Source: Spirosoma aerolatum
GTDB lineage: Bacteria > Bacteroidota > Bacteroidia > Cytophagales > Spirosomataceae
Length of the DNA stretch: 64,000 bases
Direction of reading: 5' to 3'
Assembly: GCF_002056795.1 (NCBI RefSeq)
Contig: NZ_CP020104.1
Span: 5,093,501 to 5,157,500 of the forward strand
Part shown: piece after piece, positions 42,961 through 53,254 of the stretch
How the letters are laid out: each line of letters starts with the position of its first letter
Numbering within the stretch: position 1 is the stretch's first letter
Notes under the pieces: generated by a model
What the model was told of the DNA's origin: nothing
Seen by the model: the letters and a program-made list of their open reading frames with translations, nothing else
Database searches by the model: none
Position numbers and translations under genes: made by a program

Positions 42961-43107
42961 TCATAAGAAAATCTGTACGTCGTCAAGTTTCTGTAAGGCA
43001 TTAAAATAGCGCTCAATGAGTTTTTTCAGGCCCATTTCACTCCCCGCTTGTAGCTGTTGCCAGTACAGTAAATCCAGGTTAGCCTGAGTTTGTACATGCG
43101 TTTTCAT
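42961..43107 (-). pseudogene. Possible ECF sigma factor N-terminal fragment
   Basis: A 48-residue frame reads MKTHVQTQANLDLLYWQQLQ then AGSEMGLKKLIERYFNALQK. LWQQLQAGSE..LKKLIERYF resembles the first helices of sigma-70 region 2 in Bacteroidota ECF factors (LW..l..gde.Af..lf.ryy). The frame stops before region 2.4, so at best this is a fragment. Confidence 0.35.
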
Positions 43108-43804
43108 CGAAAAGACCGATTTAGTGAAGAGTTGCAAATCATTGTGGCATCACGCAAACGCGGACAGAGCCGCGTCGGCCTTAACCGATTATCGGTTTAT
43201 TCCATCTTACTTAAACCTGATGAGTCAATCAGCGATCAACTAAAAAAGCGTAGCTGATTATTTTCTACCCAGCCCCATGCCCTTACCTCGTCCCGGCTTC
43301 CATATTCCAGACAGGCCTACTTCCTGCTTTTAATACCGACTTATCCTAACTTTCTTTTCGTTCAGGCCGTTGCCTTCTAATTGAAACATTCTGATTCAAC
43401 AAAAATTACCAATCTGCTTTTCTTTATTGCAGTGAACTATTTTTATCCTGATCAATGCGGTTAGTCTTACCTGGGCAAGCCAGCAAACCAGACTAACTGA
43501 ATTATACAGAAAGACGGGTTGCCAACATATGGGGGCATTCAACCAGATACGCTTATGTTTTTATTGGCGCCCTATACCGAAGACAAGTTACATCGTCGTT
43601 TATATTTAGTGGCGTCTCATTGGAAACCGTCCTTGACATGATCAATGCCCCGGTAAAGCAGTCGCCCCAAAGCCATCAGGAATGTCCCTGTAGAATCCAG
43701 CAGCTCGTTCAGCGTATTGGGTGAAAACGTTAACCCGTTTCAACCGCTAAACATCCTATAAAGGCCACTAAAATAGTTCAATCAAACGCCTACAACGATC
43801 CTAC
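43108..43804. other. Gene-poor stretch with decayed sequence
   Basis: About 700 bp without a supportable gene. A plus-strand frame at 43089-43258 (DRFSEELQIIVASRKRGQSR ... YSILLKPDESISDQLKK) looks like the tail of a former coding sequence, but I cannot name it. The rest shows short frames only. Confidence 0.4.
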
Positions 43805-45406
43805 TTACCGCCATTTACCCTTTATTGAAGCCAATAGATTCATCAGCACCTTGAAGTCCACAGGCTTAACGAGATGCTCGTTAAAACCGACCTGTTGACT
43901 TCGTTGTTTGTCTTGTTGCTGTCCGTAACCCGTCAGGGCAACAATGAATATGGCTTTACCCCAAGGTTGCTGGCGAATCTGTTGACAGACTGCGTAGCCA
44001 TCCAACCCCGGCATACCTATATCCAGCAGCAATACGTCGGGGCGAAGTTGTTCGGCAGCTTGTATCGCTTCCTCCCCGCCGTAGCGCGTATGCGTTTCAT
44101 ACCCCTGACGCCTGATAAGCATGGCAGTTGTATCAGCCAAATCCCGATTGTCATCGACGACTAGTAGCCGAAATGAATGCATAACAGCTTCCGATTTATC
44201 GGTTGAATGCTTTAGCGTCGAACTCTGGTCAGACAAGGCTGGCAAACGAACGATAAACTCACTACCCTGGCCTAATCCGGCACTTTGAGCTTCCACACAC
44301 CCACCATGCTGTTCAACCAGTTGTTTGACAACCGTTAATCCCAGGCCCAACCCACCCTGTGGTCGATCCAGTGACGTATTCCCCTGAACAAATACCTCAA
44401 AAATACCCGTCAACTGATCAGAGGTCAAGCCAACGCCATCGTCGCGAATATGCACCAGGGCTTCCGGGGCCACCCCGGCTACCAGTTCCAGGGTGATCCA
44501 CACATGGCCACCTTCACGAGTATATTTGACGCCATTGGTAAGCAGTTTTACCAGTACCTGATTAAGCCAGGTCGCGTCTCCATTTACATAAACTGGCTCC
44601 GTTGGCAGGTTAACAAGCAACTGACGGTTCTGACTTTCATACAACGCCTGTATACCTTCAACGGCCTGATTGATCAAAGTACCAAGCTCAACCCGGCCCC
44701 ATTGAAGCGGTATAACGCCCCGACTGATACGGCTCACATCAAGCAAATCATCGACCATACGCTGGAGCTGAACGATTTCCTGATTCATCATCCTAATCGC
44801 TTTGGGCAAAGACAGGCTCGTGTCCTGACCTTGCGTTAACTCCAGTAATAGCAGTGTATTATGCAGGGCAGCCAATGGATTCTGCAGTTCATGGCTGAGC
44901 ATGGCCAGAAATTCATCTTTTCGTTGGTCAGCTATTTTCAATGCTTCTTCTGCCTGTTTCTGGGCCGTTAAATTCCGCATCACTTTAACCAGGCCGATGA
45001 TTGTTCCGTTCTGTTCCTGTAAAGGTGTTGTAACGCCTGAACCGTAAAAGCGCGATCCGTTCTTTCGCATGTGCCAGCGTTCGTTTTCGGCCCTTCCCTC
45101 CTGAACTGCTGTACGAGCCTCCGCCTGAGGCACCCCCATATCCCGGTCTTCTGGAACAAAAAGTATGTCGCCCGCCTGGCCAATAATTTCGTCTTCTGCA
45201 TAGCCAAACATCGCTTCTGCACCAACGTTCCAACTGCTAACCCTGCGTTCCAGATCAAGCGTGAAAATAGCGTAGTCTCTGGCACTTTCCAGGATTAGGC
45301 GTTGCCGTTCTTCCGACTGGCGGAGTGCCTGTTGGAGCCGCACCTGATCGGCGTCGCTATTCAATTGGTCGAATGCCGAATCTGAACGTTCTGACTCGTT
45401 AGCCAT
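43805..45406 (-). CDS. Hybrid sensor histidine kinase with receiver domain
   Basis: A 533-residue protein without membrane segments: a short coiled start, a PAS domain (about 30-150, LILESARDYAIFTLDLERRV ... GWFGYAEDEIIGQ-type), HisKA with FLAMLSHELQNPLAAL (phospho-His), HATPase_c (NGVKYTREGGHVWITLELVA; GGLGLGLTVVKQLVEQHGG) and a C-terminal receiver (LLVVDDNRDLADTTAMLIRR; DVLLLDIGMPGLDG with phospho-Asp). A cytoplasmic sensor, perhaps of light or redox via PAS, though no cofactor Cys is evident. ATG at 45406 chosen over TTG 45421. Confidence 0.92.
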   Translation of the reverse strand: MANESERSDSAFDQLNSDADQVRLQQALRQSEERQRLILESARDYAIFTLDLERRVSSWNVGAEAMFGYAEDEIIGQAGDILFVPEDRDMGVPQAEARTAVQEGRAENERWHMRKNGSRFYGSGVTTPLQEQNGTIIGLVKVMRNLTAQKQAEEALKIADQRKDEFLAMLSHELQNPLAALHNTLLLLELTQGQDTSLSLPKAIRMMNQEIVQLQRMVDDLLDVSRISRGVIPLQWGRVELGTLINQAVEGIQALYESQNRQLLVNLPTEPVYVNGDATWLNQVLVKLLTNGVKYTREGGHVWITLELVAGVAPEALVHIRDDGVGLTSDQLTGIFEVFVQGNTSLDRPQGGLGLGLTVVKQLVEQHGGCVEAQSAGLGQGSEFIVRLPALSDQSSTLKHSTDKSEAVMHSFRLLVVDDNRDLADTTAMLIRRQGYETHTRYGGEEAIQAAEQLRPDVLLLDIGMPGLDGYAVCQQIRQQPWGKAIFIVALTGYGQQQDKQRSQQVGFNEHLVKPVDFKVLMNLLASIKGKWR

Positions 45407-45691
45407 ATAGCGTATAATCAAAGCCTACGAATGGCCACAAGCACTCAAGCTAATTGGATCCTAAACGAGCAGGCATGAACACTGCTCCTAAAACGAACCG
45501 ATGGATATAGGGTTCTGAGCAATTGGGAAACGGTCTTCATTTGAGAAGAGTCCTAACGGAACGGTCAGTATAGAATAAATGCTATTCCGTTTATACTGCA
45601 AACCCGTTTACAAAGCAGAAGCCCGTATTTACCGATACGATAAGTGGAAACGTTAGTATAGGGATAATTGGGGAGCAGGCACTGCATAGCA

Positions 45692-45741
45692 AAGCTATTT
45701 CTGAAAAACACTCATTGGGAAGCGCTTTTCAGAAATAGCTT
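45692..45741. repeat. Perfect 16-bp inverted repeat downstream of the LuxR-type gene
   Basis: AAGCTATTTCTGAAAA and TTTTCAGAAATAGCTT are exact reverse complements with an 18-bp loop. It lies in the 356-bp gap between the LuxR-type gene and the hybrid kinase, which holds no gene. Confidence 0.85.
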
Positions 45742-45762
45742 CTGTTACTCTACTATCTTTTC

Positions 45763-45981
45763 TTACAGCGCCACGATACCCGAGCGCACTGCCCATAACG
45801 CCAGGCCAACCCGACTTTTTACCTGTAACCGATCAAAGAGTGATTCGCGGTATCCATCTACGGTGCGAGGGCTGACACACATTCGGTCAGCAATTTGAAC
45901 ATAGGTCAGTTCAGAACAGGCCAACTGCACAAACTGTGTTTCGCGCTGATTTAGTTTTACAGAATTGAATTGAACATGCAT
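45763..45981 (-). CDS. LuxR-type DNA-binding protein, HTH domain only
   Basis: A 72-residue protein that is little more than a GerE/LuxR helix-turn-helix: LNQRETQFVQLACSELTYVQ, IADRMCVSPRTVDGYRESLF and DRLQVKSRVGLALWAVRSGI. The SPRTVDGYRESLFDRL recognition helix is well kept. Without a receiver it must depend on level or partner for control; such stand-alone HTH proteins occur next to sensor kinases in Cytophagales. It precedes the hybrid kinase on the same strand. Confidence 0.8.
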   Translation of the reverse strand: MHVQFNSVKLNQRETQFVQLACSELTYVQIADRMCVSPRTVDGYRESLFDRLQVKSRVGLALWAVRSGIVAL

Positions 45982-46088
45982 AGTATGGAGTGAGCTTATG
46001 AATGGTTATTTATTTAGTCGACTGAATCTAACCAAACAAAAACACTAATTCCAAATCACATGAGTTAACGGTAGCTTTTTGTTCTTTT

Positions 46089-47066
46089 CTAACTGAATCC
46101 CAGCTTTTTGCGTACACGTTCAATGGTCTGACGAGCAAATAACCGCGCTTTTTCTTCACCAGCTTTTAGTTCAGCTTCCAGCGCATCATTGTTTGTCATG
46201 TAATAATTGAACCGCTCTCGCTCTTTAGCAAACTGGTTCAGGATCAATTCATAAAACGCCTTTTTGGCCATGCCATATCCGTAATTTCCACCTTCATACA
46301 GGCTCCGCATTTCGGCAATCTGCGAATCAGAGGCCAGTAGCGAATACAACTGAAAGGTTATGTCTGTATCTGGGTTTTTGGGCTCTTCCAAAGGTGTCGA
46401 ATCTGACTTGATCTTTTTAATAACCTTCCACAACTCATTTTCGGGCAGGAAAATATCGATGTAGTTGTTATACGATTTACTCATTTTAGCCCCATCGATA
46501 CCGGGTATAGTCATCAACCGATCGTCGATACGCGCTTCGGGCAGCACGAACACCTCTTCGCCATACTGATGATTGAATGCGCTGGCGATGTCGCGGGTCA
46601 TTTCGATGTGCTGGCGCTGGTCTTTCCCAACGGGAATAATTTCTGCATCATACAGCAAAATGTCCGCAGCCTGCAATACCGGATAAACAAACAGCCCCGC
46701 ATTCACCCCCGACAACGCTCGATCCGACTTCTCCTTGAACGAGGTAGCATTGTTGAGCATAGGAAAGGGCGTAAAACAGCTCAGGTGCCAGGCCAGCTCG
46801 GTATGCTCGGCCACCCGCGATTGCCGCCAGAATGTGTTTTTTTCGGTATCCAGCCCAAACGCCAGCCAGGTAGCAGCTACCGCCCGCGTGAACTCCCGAC
46901 GCATATCGCCATCTTTGATGGTTGTCAGCGAATGCAGGTCGGCTATAAACAAAAAGGATTCATTATCAGACTGTTTCGACAGCTCAATGGCGGGTTTGAT
47001 AGCCCCCAGAATATTGCCTAAATGCGGTCGCCCGCTGGATTGGATCCCGGTTAAGATACGTGACAT
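46089..47066 (-). CDS. trpS: Tryptophanyl-tRNA synthetase
   Basis: A 325-residue class I synthetase: GIQSSGRPHLGNILGAIKPA holds the HIGH-like motif (PHLG), and PGIDGAKMSKSYNNYIDIFL the KMSKS motif. It charges tRNA-Trp. Start at 47066 (MSRILTGIQSSG) is the family start; upstream codons belong to an intergenic repeat. 85 bp separate it from the upstream malic enzyme gene. Confidence 0.96.
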   Translation of the reverse strand: MSRILTGIQSSGRPHLGNILGAIKPAIELSKQSDNESFLFIADLHSLTTIKDGDMRREFTRAVAATWLAFGLDTEKNTFWRQSRVAEHTELAWHLSCFTPFPMLNNATSFKEKSDRALSGVNAGLFVYPVLQAADILLYDAEIIPVGKDQRQHIEMTRDIASAFNHQYGEEVFVLPEARIDDRLMTIPGIDGAKMSKSYNNYIDIFLPENELWKVIKKIKSDSTPLEEPKNPDTDITFQLYSLLASDSQIAEMRSLYEGGNYGYGMAKKAFYELILNQFAKERERFNYYMTNNDALEAELKAGEEKARLFARQTIERVRKKLGFS

Positions 47067-47151
47067 AATTATAAGTATTCGGAGTGAGGAGTGAGAATGC
47101 TGGCGCAAGCCAATGATTGCCGGATGGATTCTCGCTTCTCTTTGCTACTAT

Positions 47152-49419
47152 TTATTTCCCCTGTGCCTCCACGACGGCGATGGCAACCATATTGACGATT
47201 TCGCGTTCGGAGGACCCCAACTGCAATACATAAACGGGCTTACGAATACCCAGCAAAATGGGTCCAATAGCGTCGAAGCCGGCAGCTTCACTCATCAGGT
47301 TATAGGCAATATTAGCGGCTGACAGGTTCGGAAAAATAAGCGTATTGGCCCCCTCACCAACCAGCTTACTAAACGGATGATTCTGTTGGAGAAGCTCCGT
47401 GTTGAACGCCAGGTGAGCCTGGATTTCGCCATCTACGATTAAATCGGGATGCTTTTTCTGCAAAATTTCAACGGCCCGATTCATTTTCTCTGCGTCTTCG
47501 CCCTTCGCACTGCCAAAATTGGAATACGTAACTAAGGCAATACGTGGTTTAATATTGAATCGCTCAACCGTCCGGGCCGTTAATTCAGTTATTTCGACAA
47601 TTTCTTCAGCCGTAGGGTTAAAATTAACCGTCGTGTCCGAAAAAAACAGAGGCCCCCGTTTCGTCAGCAGGATATACATCCCCGCTACTTTCTTAACCCC
47701 GGACTCTTTGCCAATGATCTGTAAGGCCGGACGAATCGTATCTGGGTACGAGCGAGTTAAGCCCGAAATCAGGGCATCAGCTTCGCCTGTTTCGACCATC
47801 ATGGCACCGAAGTAGTTGCGGACATTCATCGTTTTCCGCGCTTCAGTTGGATTCACTCCTTTACGTTTCCGTTTTTCAAAAAACAGGTCACCAAATCGCT
47901 GAATGAGCGCATCCTGCTCAGGCGACCGTGGATCAAGAATGGGCGTATCGCCCAAATCCAGGCTGTTTTCGCGGATGAGCTGTTCAATTTTGGATTTCTC
48001 GCCAAGTAATATAGGATACGCAATACCTTCGTCCCGCACCTGCTGGGCCGCTTTTAATACTTTCAGGTTTTCGGCATCGGCAAATACCACCCGCTTCGGA
48101 CTCGCCTTGGCTTTACTCAGAATCACCCTCGAAATCTGGTTGTCCTGCCCTAACCGACGGGCCAATTGCTGTTCGTACCCTTCCCAGTCGGTAATCGGTA
48201 GACGCGCCACGCCTGAATCCATTGCCGCTTTGGCCACTGCCGGTGCAACCGTCGATAGTAAACGGGGGTCAACAGGTTTAGGCAGGATATAATTTCGGCC
48301 AAAAATCAGGTTCGACTCCCCATAGGCCAGGTTAACCAGATCAGGCACAGGCTTTTTTGCCAGGTCGGCCAGCGCGTAGGTGGCTGCCAGTTTCATGGCT
48401 TCATTGATTTCGGTGGCACGTACATCCAGCGCCCCCCGGAATATATACGGAAAACCGAGTACGTTATTCACCTGATTGGGGTAATCGGAACGACCCGTAG
48501 CCATAATAATATCGGGCCGGGCCGCCATCGCATCGTCGTAACTGATTTCAGGATTCGGGTTTGCCATGGCGAACACAATGGCATCCGTTGCCATTGTGCG
48601 AATCAGATCCTGACTGACAATGTTCCCTTTCGATAGTCCGACAAACACATCAGCTCCGGTGAATGCATCGGCCAGCGACTGCACAGGGCGGGATGTGGCA
48701 AACGGGCGCATGATGTCGCTCAGATCGGTTCGGTCGGTTGTCAATGGGCCGTTCACATCGAACATGACCATATTCTCGTGTTTGGCCCCCAACGCAATGT
48801 ACTGACGAGCGCAGGATATAGCCGCGGCCCCCGCTCCCAGAATGACGAACTTCGCCGTTTCGATAGACTTATGAACGAGTTCCAGGGCATTCAACAACGC
48901 AGCACCGCTCACAATAGCCGTTCCATGCTGATCGTCGTGCATGACGGGGATGTTCATTTCGCGCTTCAACCGTTCTTCGATCTCGAAACACTCCGGCGCT
49001 TTGATGTCTTCCAGATTAACGCCCCCAAAGGTGGGTTCGAGAATTTTAACCGTACGAACAAACTCGTCGATATTCTTGGTATTCAACTCAATGTCGAACA
49101 CATCAATGTCGGCATAAATCTTAAACAGTAGCCCTTTACCCTCCATAACGGGCTTACTGGCTGCGGCTCCTATATCACCTAACCCCAGTACGGCCGTTCC
49201 GTTGCTGATAACTGCTACCAGATTGCCTTTGGTAGTGTATTTGAAGGCGTCGTCGGGATTGGCTTCAATAGCCAGACAAGGTTCGGCTACGCCCGGCGAA
49301 TAAGCCAGCGAGAGGTCGCGCTGGGTGTTGTATTCTTTACTCGGAATCACTTCCAGTTTACCAGGGCGCCCTTTGGCGTGGTAATCGAGCGCATCTTCGC
49401 GACGAATTTTCTGCTGCAT
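47152..49419 (-). CDS. maeB: NADP-dependent malic enzyme with phosphotransacetylase-like domain
   Basis: A 755-residue two-domain protein. Residues 1-430 are malic enzyme ([70 protein letters not shown]). Residues 430-755 are the phosphate acetyl/butyryl-transferase-like regulatory domain ([40 protein letters not shown]). It converts malate to pyruvate with NADPH formation; in E. coli MaeB the extra domain responds to acetyl-CoA and acetyl-phosphate. A TACCTTCG element 45 bp upstream of the ATG (minus strand, 49464-49471) is a near-consensus -7 box. Confidence 0.94.
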   Translation of the reverse strand: MQQKIRREDALDYHAKGRPGKLEVIPSKEYNTQRDLSLAYSPGVAEPCLAIEANPDDAFKYTTKGNLVAVISNGTAVLGLGDIGAAASKPVMEGKGLLFKIYADIDVFDIELNTKNIDEFVRTVKILEPTFGGVNLEDIKAPECFEIEERLKREMNIPVMHDDQHGTAIVSGAALLNALELVHKSIETAKFVILGAGAAAISCARQYIALGAKHENMVMFDVNGPLTTDRTDLSDIMRPFATSRPVQSLADAFTGADVFVGLSKGNIVSQDLIRTMATDAIVFAMANPNPEISYDDAMAARPDIIMATGRSDYPNQVNNVLGFPYIFRGALDVRATEINEAMKLAATYALADLAKKPVPDLVNLAYGESNLIFGRNYILPKPVDPRLLSTVAPAVAKAAMDSGVARLPITDWEGYEQQLARRLGQDNQISRVILSKAKASPKRVVFADAENLKVLKAAQQVRDEGIAYPILLGEKSKIEQLIRENSLDLGDTPILDPRSPEQDALIQRFGDLFFEKRKRKGVNPTEARKTMNVRNYFGAMMVETGEADALISGLTRSYPDTIRPALQIIGKESGVKKVAGMYILLTKRGPLFFSDTTVNFNPTAEEIVEITELTARTVERFNIKPRIALVTYSNFGSAKGEDAEKMNRAVEILQKKHPDLIVDGEIQAHLAFNTELLQQNHPFSKLVGEGANTLIFPNLSAANIAYNLMSEAAGFDAIGPILLGIRKPVYVLQLGSSEREIVNMVAIAVVEAQGK

Positions 49420-49494
49420 ACGGATTGTGTAGTTGATGAGCTTTGTTGTACCCTTTGGGACCGCGAAGGTACGGAAACTAAGCGGAGTGGTGTA

Positions 49495-50526
49495 TCACGA
49501 TCGGTCTAATACTTTCGGCTGAGCTGTATATACCCAGCCTGCCCAGCAAAAAAGGAGTAGTACACCTAAAAAAGCCGTTCGCTGTCCGGGTTTGGTGTGT
49601 GTTGGTTCCAGGGCGGTTATGGCAGCCCGAAGCCGGAGACCATTCAGCTGCTCAATCCCGAAGACCGAAATATGGTTGAAATTATCATACTTGTCGCCCA
49701 ACGTCAGCGGTTCGGTTCTTAACAGTTTTTTTCGGTAATCGCTGTTCCGAATCAGCACCCGGACTGATCGGTTTATAGCAACTTCCTGCTGCAACATACG
49801 CAGGTCATCCGCATAGGCTTTCCGACTGATGTAAAACTCAAAATCAGGCCAGCTACGTAGCCGAATCGTAAATCCTTTCAGTACACCCCGATCGGCATCC
49901 GGCCTTATACGATCCAGTGTACTGGTCACGGATATAAGCGGTGCAGGCTGCTTGGTCTCAGGGTTATGAGCCAGATACCCGTATACAATGTTGGCCACAA
50001 TCAGCACACTCAGCCCCCCAATCAGCCACCGTAACCGATTCCGTTCTACCCTTGTGATTACCCGTTGCCGGGGCACTATAGCTTTATGGTCGGTAAGCCG
50101 GGCTTTCAAGAGTTCATAAGCCTCAAAATCAATGGATCGGATCGTAAAATAGTCTCCAGGCAGATAGATCACCAACGCCTGGTAGGGCCCTCGCCTATCC
50201 TGATCCAAATATTCGTGATAACCTTCGATCGAGTCGTAAGCGAACTGTCGGGCAGGTTGCGTCCATTTTTTTACGGTGAACTGTTGAGGACCTAACGTGA
50301 TCACTATGGTTTGTTTCCAGGCTTCCGCCAGACAAATAATCCAGACAAATCCAAACAGTACCAACCAAATCGGTGCCTGACTCAGGTCGGGGTAAACCTG
50401 ACCATTTGTTGCCACTTTATAAGGGATGTACAGAAGGGCGACCAAAAGCCCAAACAGAAATCGGTGCAACCATAGCCAGCGACTCCTGATTCGAAACGTT
50501 TCTTCATGTTGAGTAAGTGTAATCAT
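49495..50526 (-). CDS. Membrane protein of unknown function
   Basis: A 343-residue protein with hydrophobic segments near residues 21-40, 52-70, 168-188 and 318-335. The soluble stretch after the second segment (ITLGPQQFTVKKWTQPARQF; YDSIEGYHEYLDQDRRGPY) resembles a PH-like domain of bacterial membrane proteins; a second soluble stretch (about 195-315) is probably on the other side. No named family recognised. Stands alone. Confidence 0.65.
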   Translation of the reverse strand: MITLTQHEETFRIRSRWLWLHRFLFGLLVALLYIPYKVATNGQVYPDLSQAPIWLVLFGFVWIICLAEAWKQTIVITLGPQQFTVKKWTQPARQFAYDSIEGYHEYLDQDRRGPYQALVIYLPGDYFTIRSIDFEAYELLKARLTDHKAIVPRQRVITRVERNRLRWLIGGLSVLIVANIVYGYLAHNPETKQPAPLISVTSTLDRIRPDADRGVLKGFTIRLRSWPDFEFYISRKAYADDLRMLQQEVAINRSVRVLIRNSDYRKKLLRTEPLTLGDKYDNFNHISVFGIEQLNGLRLRAAITALEPTHTKPGQRTAFLGVLLLFCWAGWVYTAQPKVLDRS

Positions 50527-50726
50527 TGTATTTTCGTCTAAAACCTGAACCCTTTATGACTATCGCTCCTATCCAGGCCTAGTCAATCTTTGTAACGAAT
50601 ACTCCTTATAGCTACTAAGACGTATAAAACGTCAATAAATACTTAGCCGATCCTACAGCCAGCCTGGTATGATCCGCTATAATTAGCTAAGCAGAGATCT
50701 AGCGCTTTGGTGTTTGGAAGAGATCG

Positions 50727-51143
50727 TTATACGCTAATCACTGCAACCGTCAACCGGCTCACGCAAACGAGTTTATTGTGTTCGTCAGTAATTCGAATAT
50801 CCCAAACGTGGGTAGTACGTCCGGCATGAATGGGAGTACAACGACCATATACCCAGCCTTCACGTACGGAGCGAATATGGTTGGCATTGATCTCCAGACC
50901 CACGGCCCGTTGCTTTGCCGGATCGTCCAGTAACATATAGGATGCCACACTGCCCAATGTCTCGGCCAGTACAACGGAGGCTCCCCCATGAAGAATACCA
51001 AAGGGCTGATGGGTTCGTTTATCGACGGGCATTCGGGCAGTCAGATAGCCTTCACCGGCTTCAAGGAATTCTATACCAAGGTGTTTGGCGATTGAGTCAT
51101 TATGAATAAACTCGAGTGCATTCAGGTCAAAGCCAGCTTTCAT
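50727..51143 (-). CDS. Hotdog-fold acyl-CoA thioesterase (PaaI/MenI-like)
   Basis: A 138-residue thioesterase: HLGIEFLEAGEGYLTARMPV, THQPFGILHGGASVVLAETL (HGGAS with the catalytic Glu in LAETLG) and NHIRSVREGWVYGRCTPIHA. It fits the DHNA-CoA/PaaI subgroup of hotdog thioesterases that release aromatic or short acyl groups from CoA. Start at ATG 51143 chosen over TTG 51158. Divergent from the phosphatase gene. Confidence 0.88.
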   Translation of the reverse strand: MKAGFDLNALEFIHNDSIAKHLGIEFLEAGEGYLTARMPVDKRTHQPFGILHGGASVVLAETLGSVASYMLLDDPAKQRAVGLEINANHIRSVREGWVYGRCTPIHAGRTTHVWDIRITDEHNKLVCVSRLTVAVISV

Positions 51144-51165
51144 GTTGTTTTGGTCCAATTTCCAG

Positions 51166-51213
51166 GTTTCAGGTTTACTAAGTCATGGTAACCCAAAACT
51201 TAAAACCTGAAAC
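51166..51213. repeat. Short inverted repeat in a divergent promoter region
   Basis: GTTTCAGGTTT faces AAACCTGAAAC between the thioesterase and phosphatase start codons. Confidence 0.6.
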
Positions 51214-51235
51214 AATTTATAACCTGTTTTTTTTG

Positions 51236-51243
51236 TAATTTTG
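51236..51243 (+). promoter_or_regulatory. Candidate -7 box for the phosphatase gene
   Basis: TAATTTTG fits TAnnTTTG. With a start site near 51250, a TTG codon at 51254 would be almost leaderless, while the TTG at 51287 has a 37-nt leader. Confidence 0.5.
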
Positions 51244-51286
51244 CGGCTCAAATTTGACAAAAATTGCCGATAGGCAAGGGGGCAGC

Positions 51287-51925
51287 TTGACACAAAAAAC
51301 AATTTATCTGATTCGCCATGGCGAAACAGACTTCAACCGACGCGGTATAGTTCAGGGAAGTGGCGTCGATTCAGACCTCAATGAAATGGGCCGAGCCCAG
51401 GCAATGGCCTTTTTTCTGGCGTATCAGCATGTGCCATTCCAGAAAATTTACATCTCCGGCCTAAAACGTACCTATCAGACGGCCGAGCCCTTTATTGAAC
51501 TGGGTATTCCATATGAAAAACTTACTGGCCTCAACGAAATTAGCTGGGGCATTATGGAAGGCAAAGCTCCTGGCAACCTGGATAACGAATATTACCGCGC
51601 CCTCATCGAAGCCTGGGAATCGGGACGCACCGACCAGCCTACTGAGGGTGGTGAAAGTCCAGACCAGGTAGCGACCCGCCAAAAAGAAGCCATCGACGCC
51701 ATCCTGTCTCATCCTGGCGAAGAAACGGTTCTGATTGCCATGCATGGTCGGGCTATGCGTATTCTGCTTAGCTGGATCACCAATCAGCCACTGGCGCACA
51801 TGGACCAGTTTGAACACAGCAACGTCTGTCTGTACAAACTTCTCTATGATTACGAGTCGACCACGTTTACGATTACTCAGGCCAACGATACGGCCCATCT
51901 GCTATCCCTGGCACTGATTCAATAA
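51287..51925 (+). CDS. Histidine phosphatase family protein
   Basis: A 212-residue phosphoglycerate-mutase-like phosphatase: TIYLIRHGETDFNRRGIVQG has the RHG catalytic histidine, QKIYISGLKRTYQTAEPF the second arginine, GLNEISWGIMEGK the acid and EETVLIAMHGRAMRILLSWI the second histidine. No ATG fits; TTG at 51287 gives MTQKTIYLIRHGE, the normal family start, and follows GGCAAGGGGGC. The substrate (sugar phosphate, cobalamin-pathway phosphate or other) is not readable. Confidence 0.88.
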   Translation: MTQKTIYLIRHGETDFNRRGIVQGSGVDSDLNEMGRAQAMAFFLAYQHVPFQKIYISGLKRTYQTAEPFIELGIPYEKLTGLNEISWGIMEGKAPGNLDNEYYRALIEAWESGRTDQPTEGGESPDQVATRQKEAIDAILSHPGEETVLIAMHGRAMRILLSWITNQPLAHMDQFEHSNVCLYKLLYDYESTTFTITQANDTAHLLSLALIQ

Positions 51926-52075
51926 GCCCCTATCTGACTTTAGTGGTTACCAGTCAACAATCATCATCGGCCGATAATCCAGGTATATTTCCATTAATAA
52001 TTGCCGGAAACCAATTCTGTGCTGAAACACGTATATTCGTCAATAGTCCAGTAATTAGTGGAGAATGAAGTGAGT

Positions 52076-53164
52076 ATGTCAAAGCAGAAAATATATTGGT
52101 TCTGTCAGCTATTTGGCTGGTCTCTCCTGATGACAGTAGAGTATACGGCTTATTTGCTACAGGACGGCTTCGATCCTGACGCATTATACCTGGCAATTGC
52201 CAATATTTTTCTGGGTATTAGCCTTACGCACTTGTATCGGCTCATGATCCGACGCTGGAATTGGGTACGACTGCCTTTTTTCCGGCTGGCCCCCCGTGTG
52301 CTTTTGTCAATTTTTGTGCTCGCACTCATTATGACAATGGTTAACCTGCCAATGGACCGGCTCATCGTACCGCAACATCTGGCCGACGAACCCTGGCTCG
52401 TTATCGGCTATATCATGACCTGGGGCAAAACAATGCTCACCTGGGTGCTTACCTACACCGCTTATCACTACGTCGAGCAAAATCGGAACGACGAAATAGA
52501 GAAACTGCTGCTCAAAACCAGTGTACGCGAAACGGAAGCCAAAGTCCTGCGTTCACAGTTAAATCCGCACTTCGTTTTTAATGCCCTCAACAGCATCCGG
52601 GCACTGGTTTTTGAAAACCCAACCAAAGCGCAGCAGGGTATTACGCAGTTGTCCAATTTACTGCGAAACTCGCTGCTCGCCGACCGACGAAAAACAGTGG
52701 AATTGCGCGAAGAGATCAAAACCGTAGAGGATTATCTATCGCTCGAAAAAGTTCGTTACGAAGACCGGCTTACGTCTTATATTGAACTCGACAGCCGGAC
52801 ACTTTTCTGGCAGGTTCCCCCCATGATGTTACAAACGCTGGTCGAAAACGCGATCAAACATGGTGTCTCAAAAGCCGTTGGAGGTGGATTCATTGATATT
52901 CGGTCGAGCCTTGAAAGCGATAAGTTGCATATTACCATTCGCAACACCGGTGTGCTGGGCGACAAGGAAGCTTCGGGTGGCTTTGGACTGGCCAATACGT
53001 CTCAGCGTCTTGATTTATTATACGGTCCTGAAGCCCAATTCAAGATTTATCAGGAAAACGATACCCAAGGCGACGGGCCTATTGTGTGTGCCGAAATTAC
53101 CATCCCTGCCCAGTCGGAGGGTATGTTCCGACGTGAAAAACAACCGCTGGGAGCCCGGAGTTAG
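52076..53164 (+). CDS. LytS-type membrane sensor histidine kinase
   Basis: A 362-residue protein with four membrane segments in the first 145 residues, a short coiled linker (QNRNDEIEKLLLKTSVRETE), then the His_kinase domain LRSQLNPHFVFNALNSIRAL with the phospho-His in NPHFVFN, and an ATPase domain (MMLQTLVENAIKHGVSK; GGFGLANTSQRLDLLYG). It phosphorylates the LytTR regulator encoded 90 bp on. ATG at 52076 preferred over GTG 52058. Confidence 0.92.
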   Translation: MSKQKIYWFCQLFGWSLLMTVEYTAYLLQDGFDPDALYLAIANIFLGISLTHLYRLMIRRWNWVRLPFFRLAPRVLLSIFVLALIMTMVNLPMDRLIVPQHLADEPWLVIGYIMTWGKTMLTWVLTYTAYHYVEQNRNDEIEKLLLKTSVRETEAKVLRSQLNPHFVFNALNSIRALVFENPTKAQQGITQLSNLLRNSLLADRRKTVELREEIKTVEDYLSLEKVRYEDRLTSYIELDSRTLFWQVPPMMLQTLVENAIKHGVSKAVGGGFIDIRSSLESDKLHITIRNTGVLGDKEASGGFGLANTSQRLDLLYGPEAQFKIYQENDTQGDGPIVCAEITIPAQSEGMFRREKQPLGARS

Positions 53165-53254
53165 GTGCTAAACGTGAGAATCCTGACGTAAAAAACGATT
53201 ACCGGATAGATTCTCATTCCTCGCTCCAACCCCTTGTCCCTACCCCTCTAAACT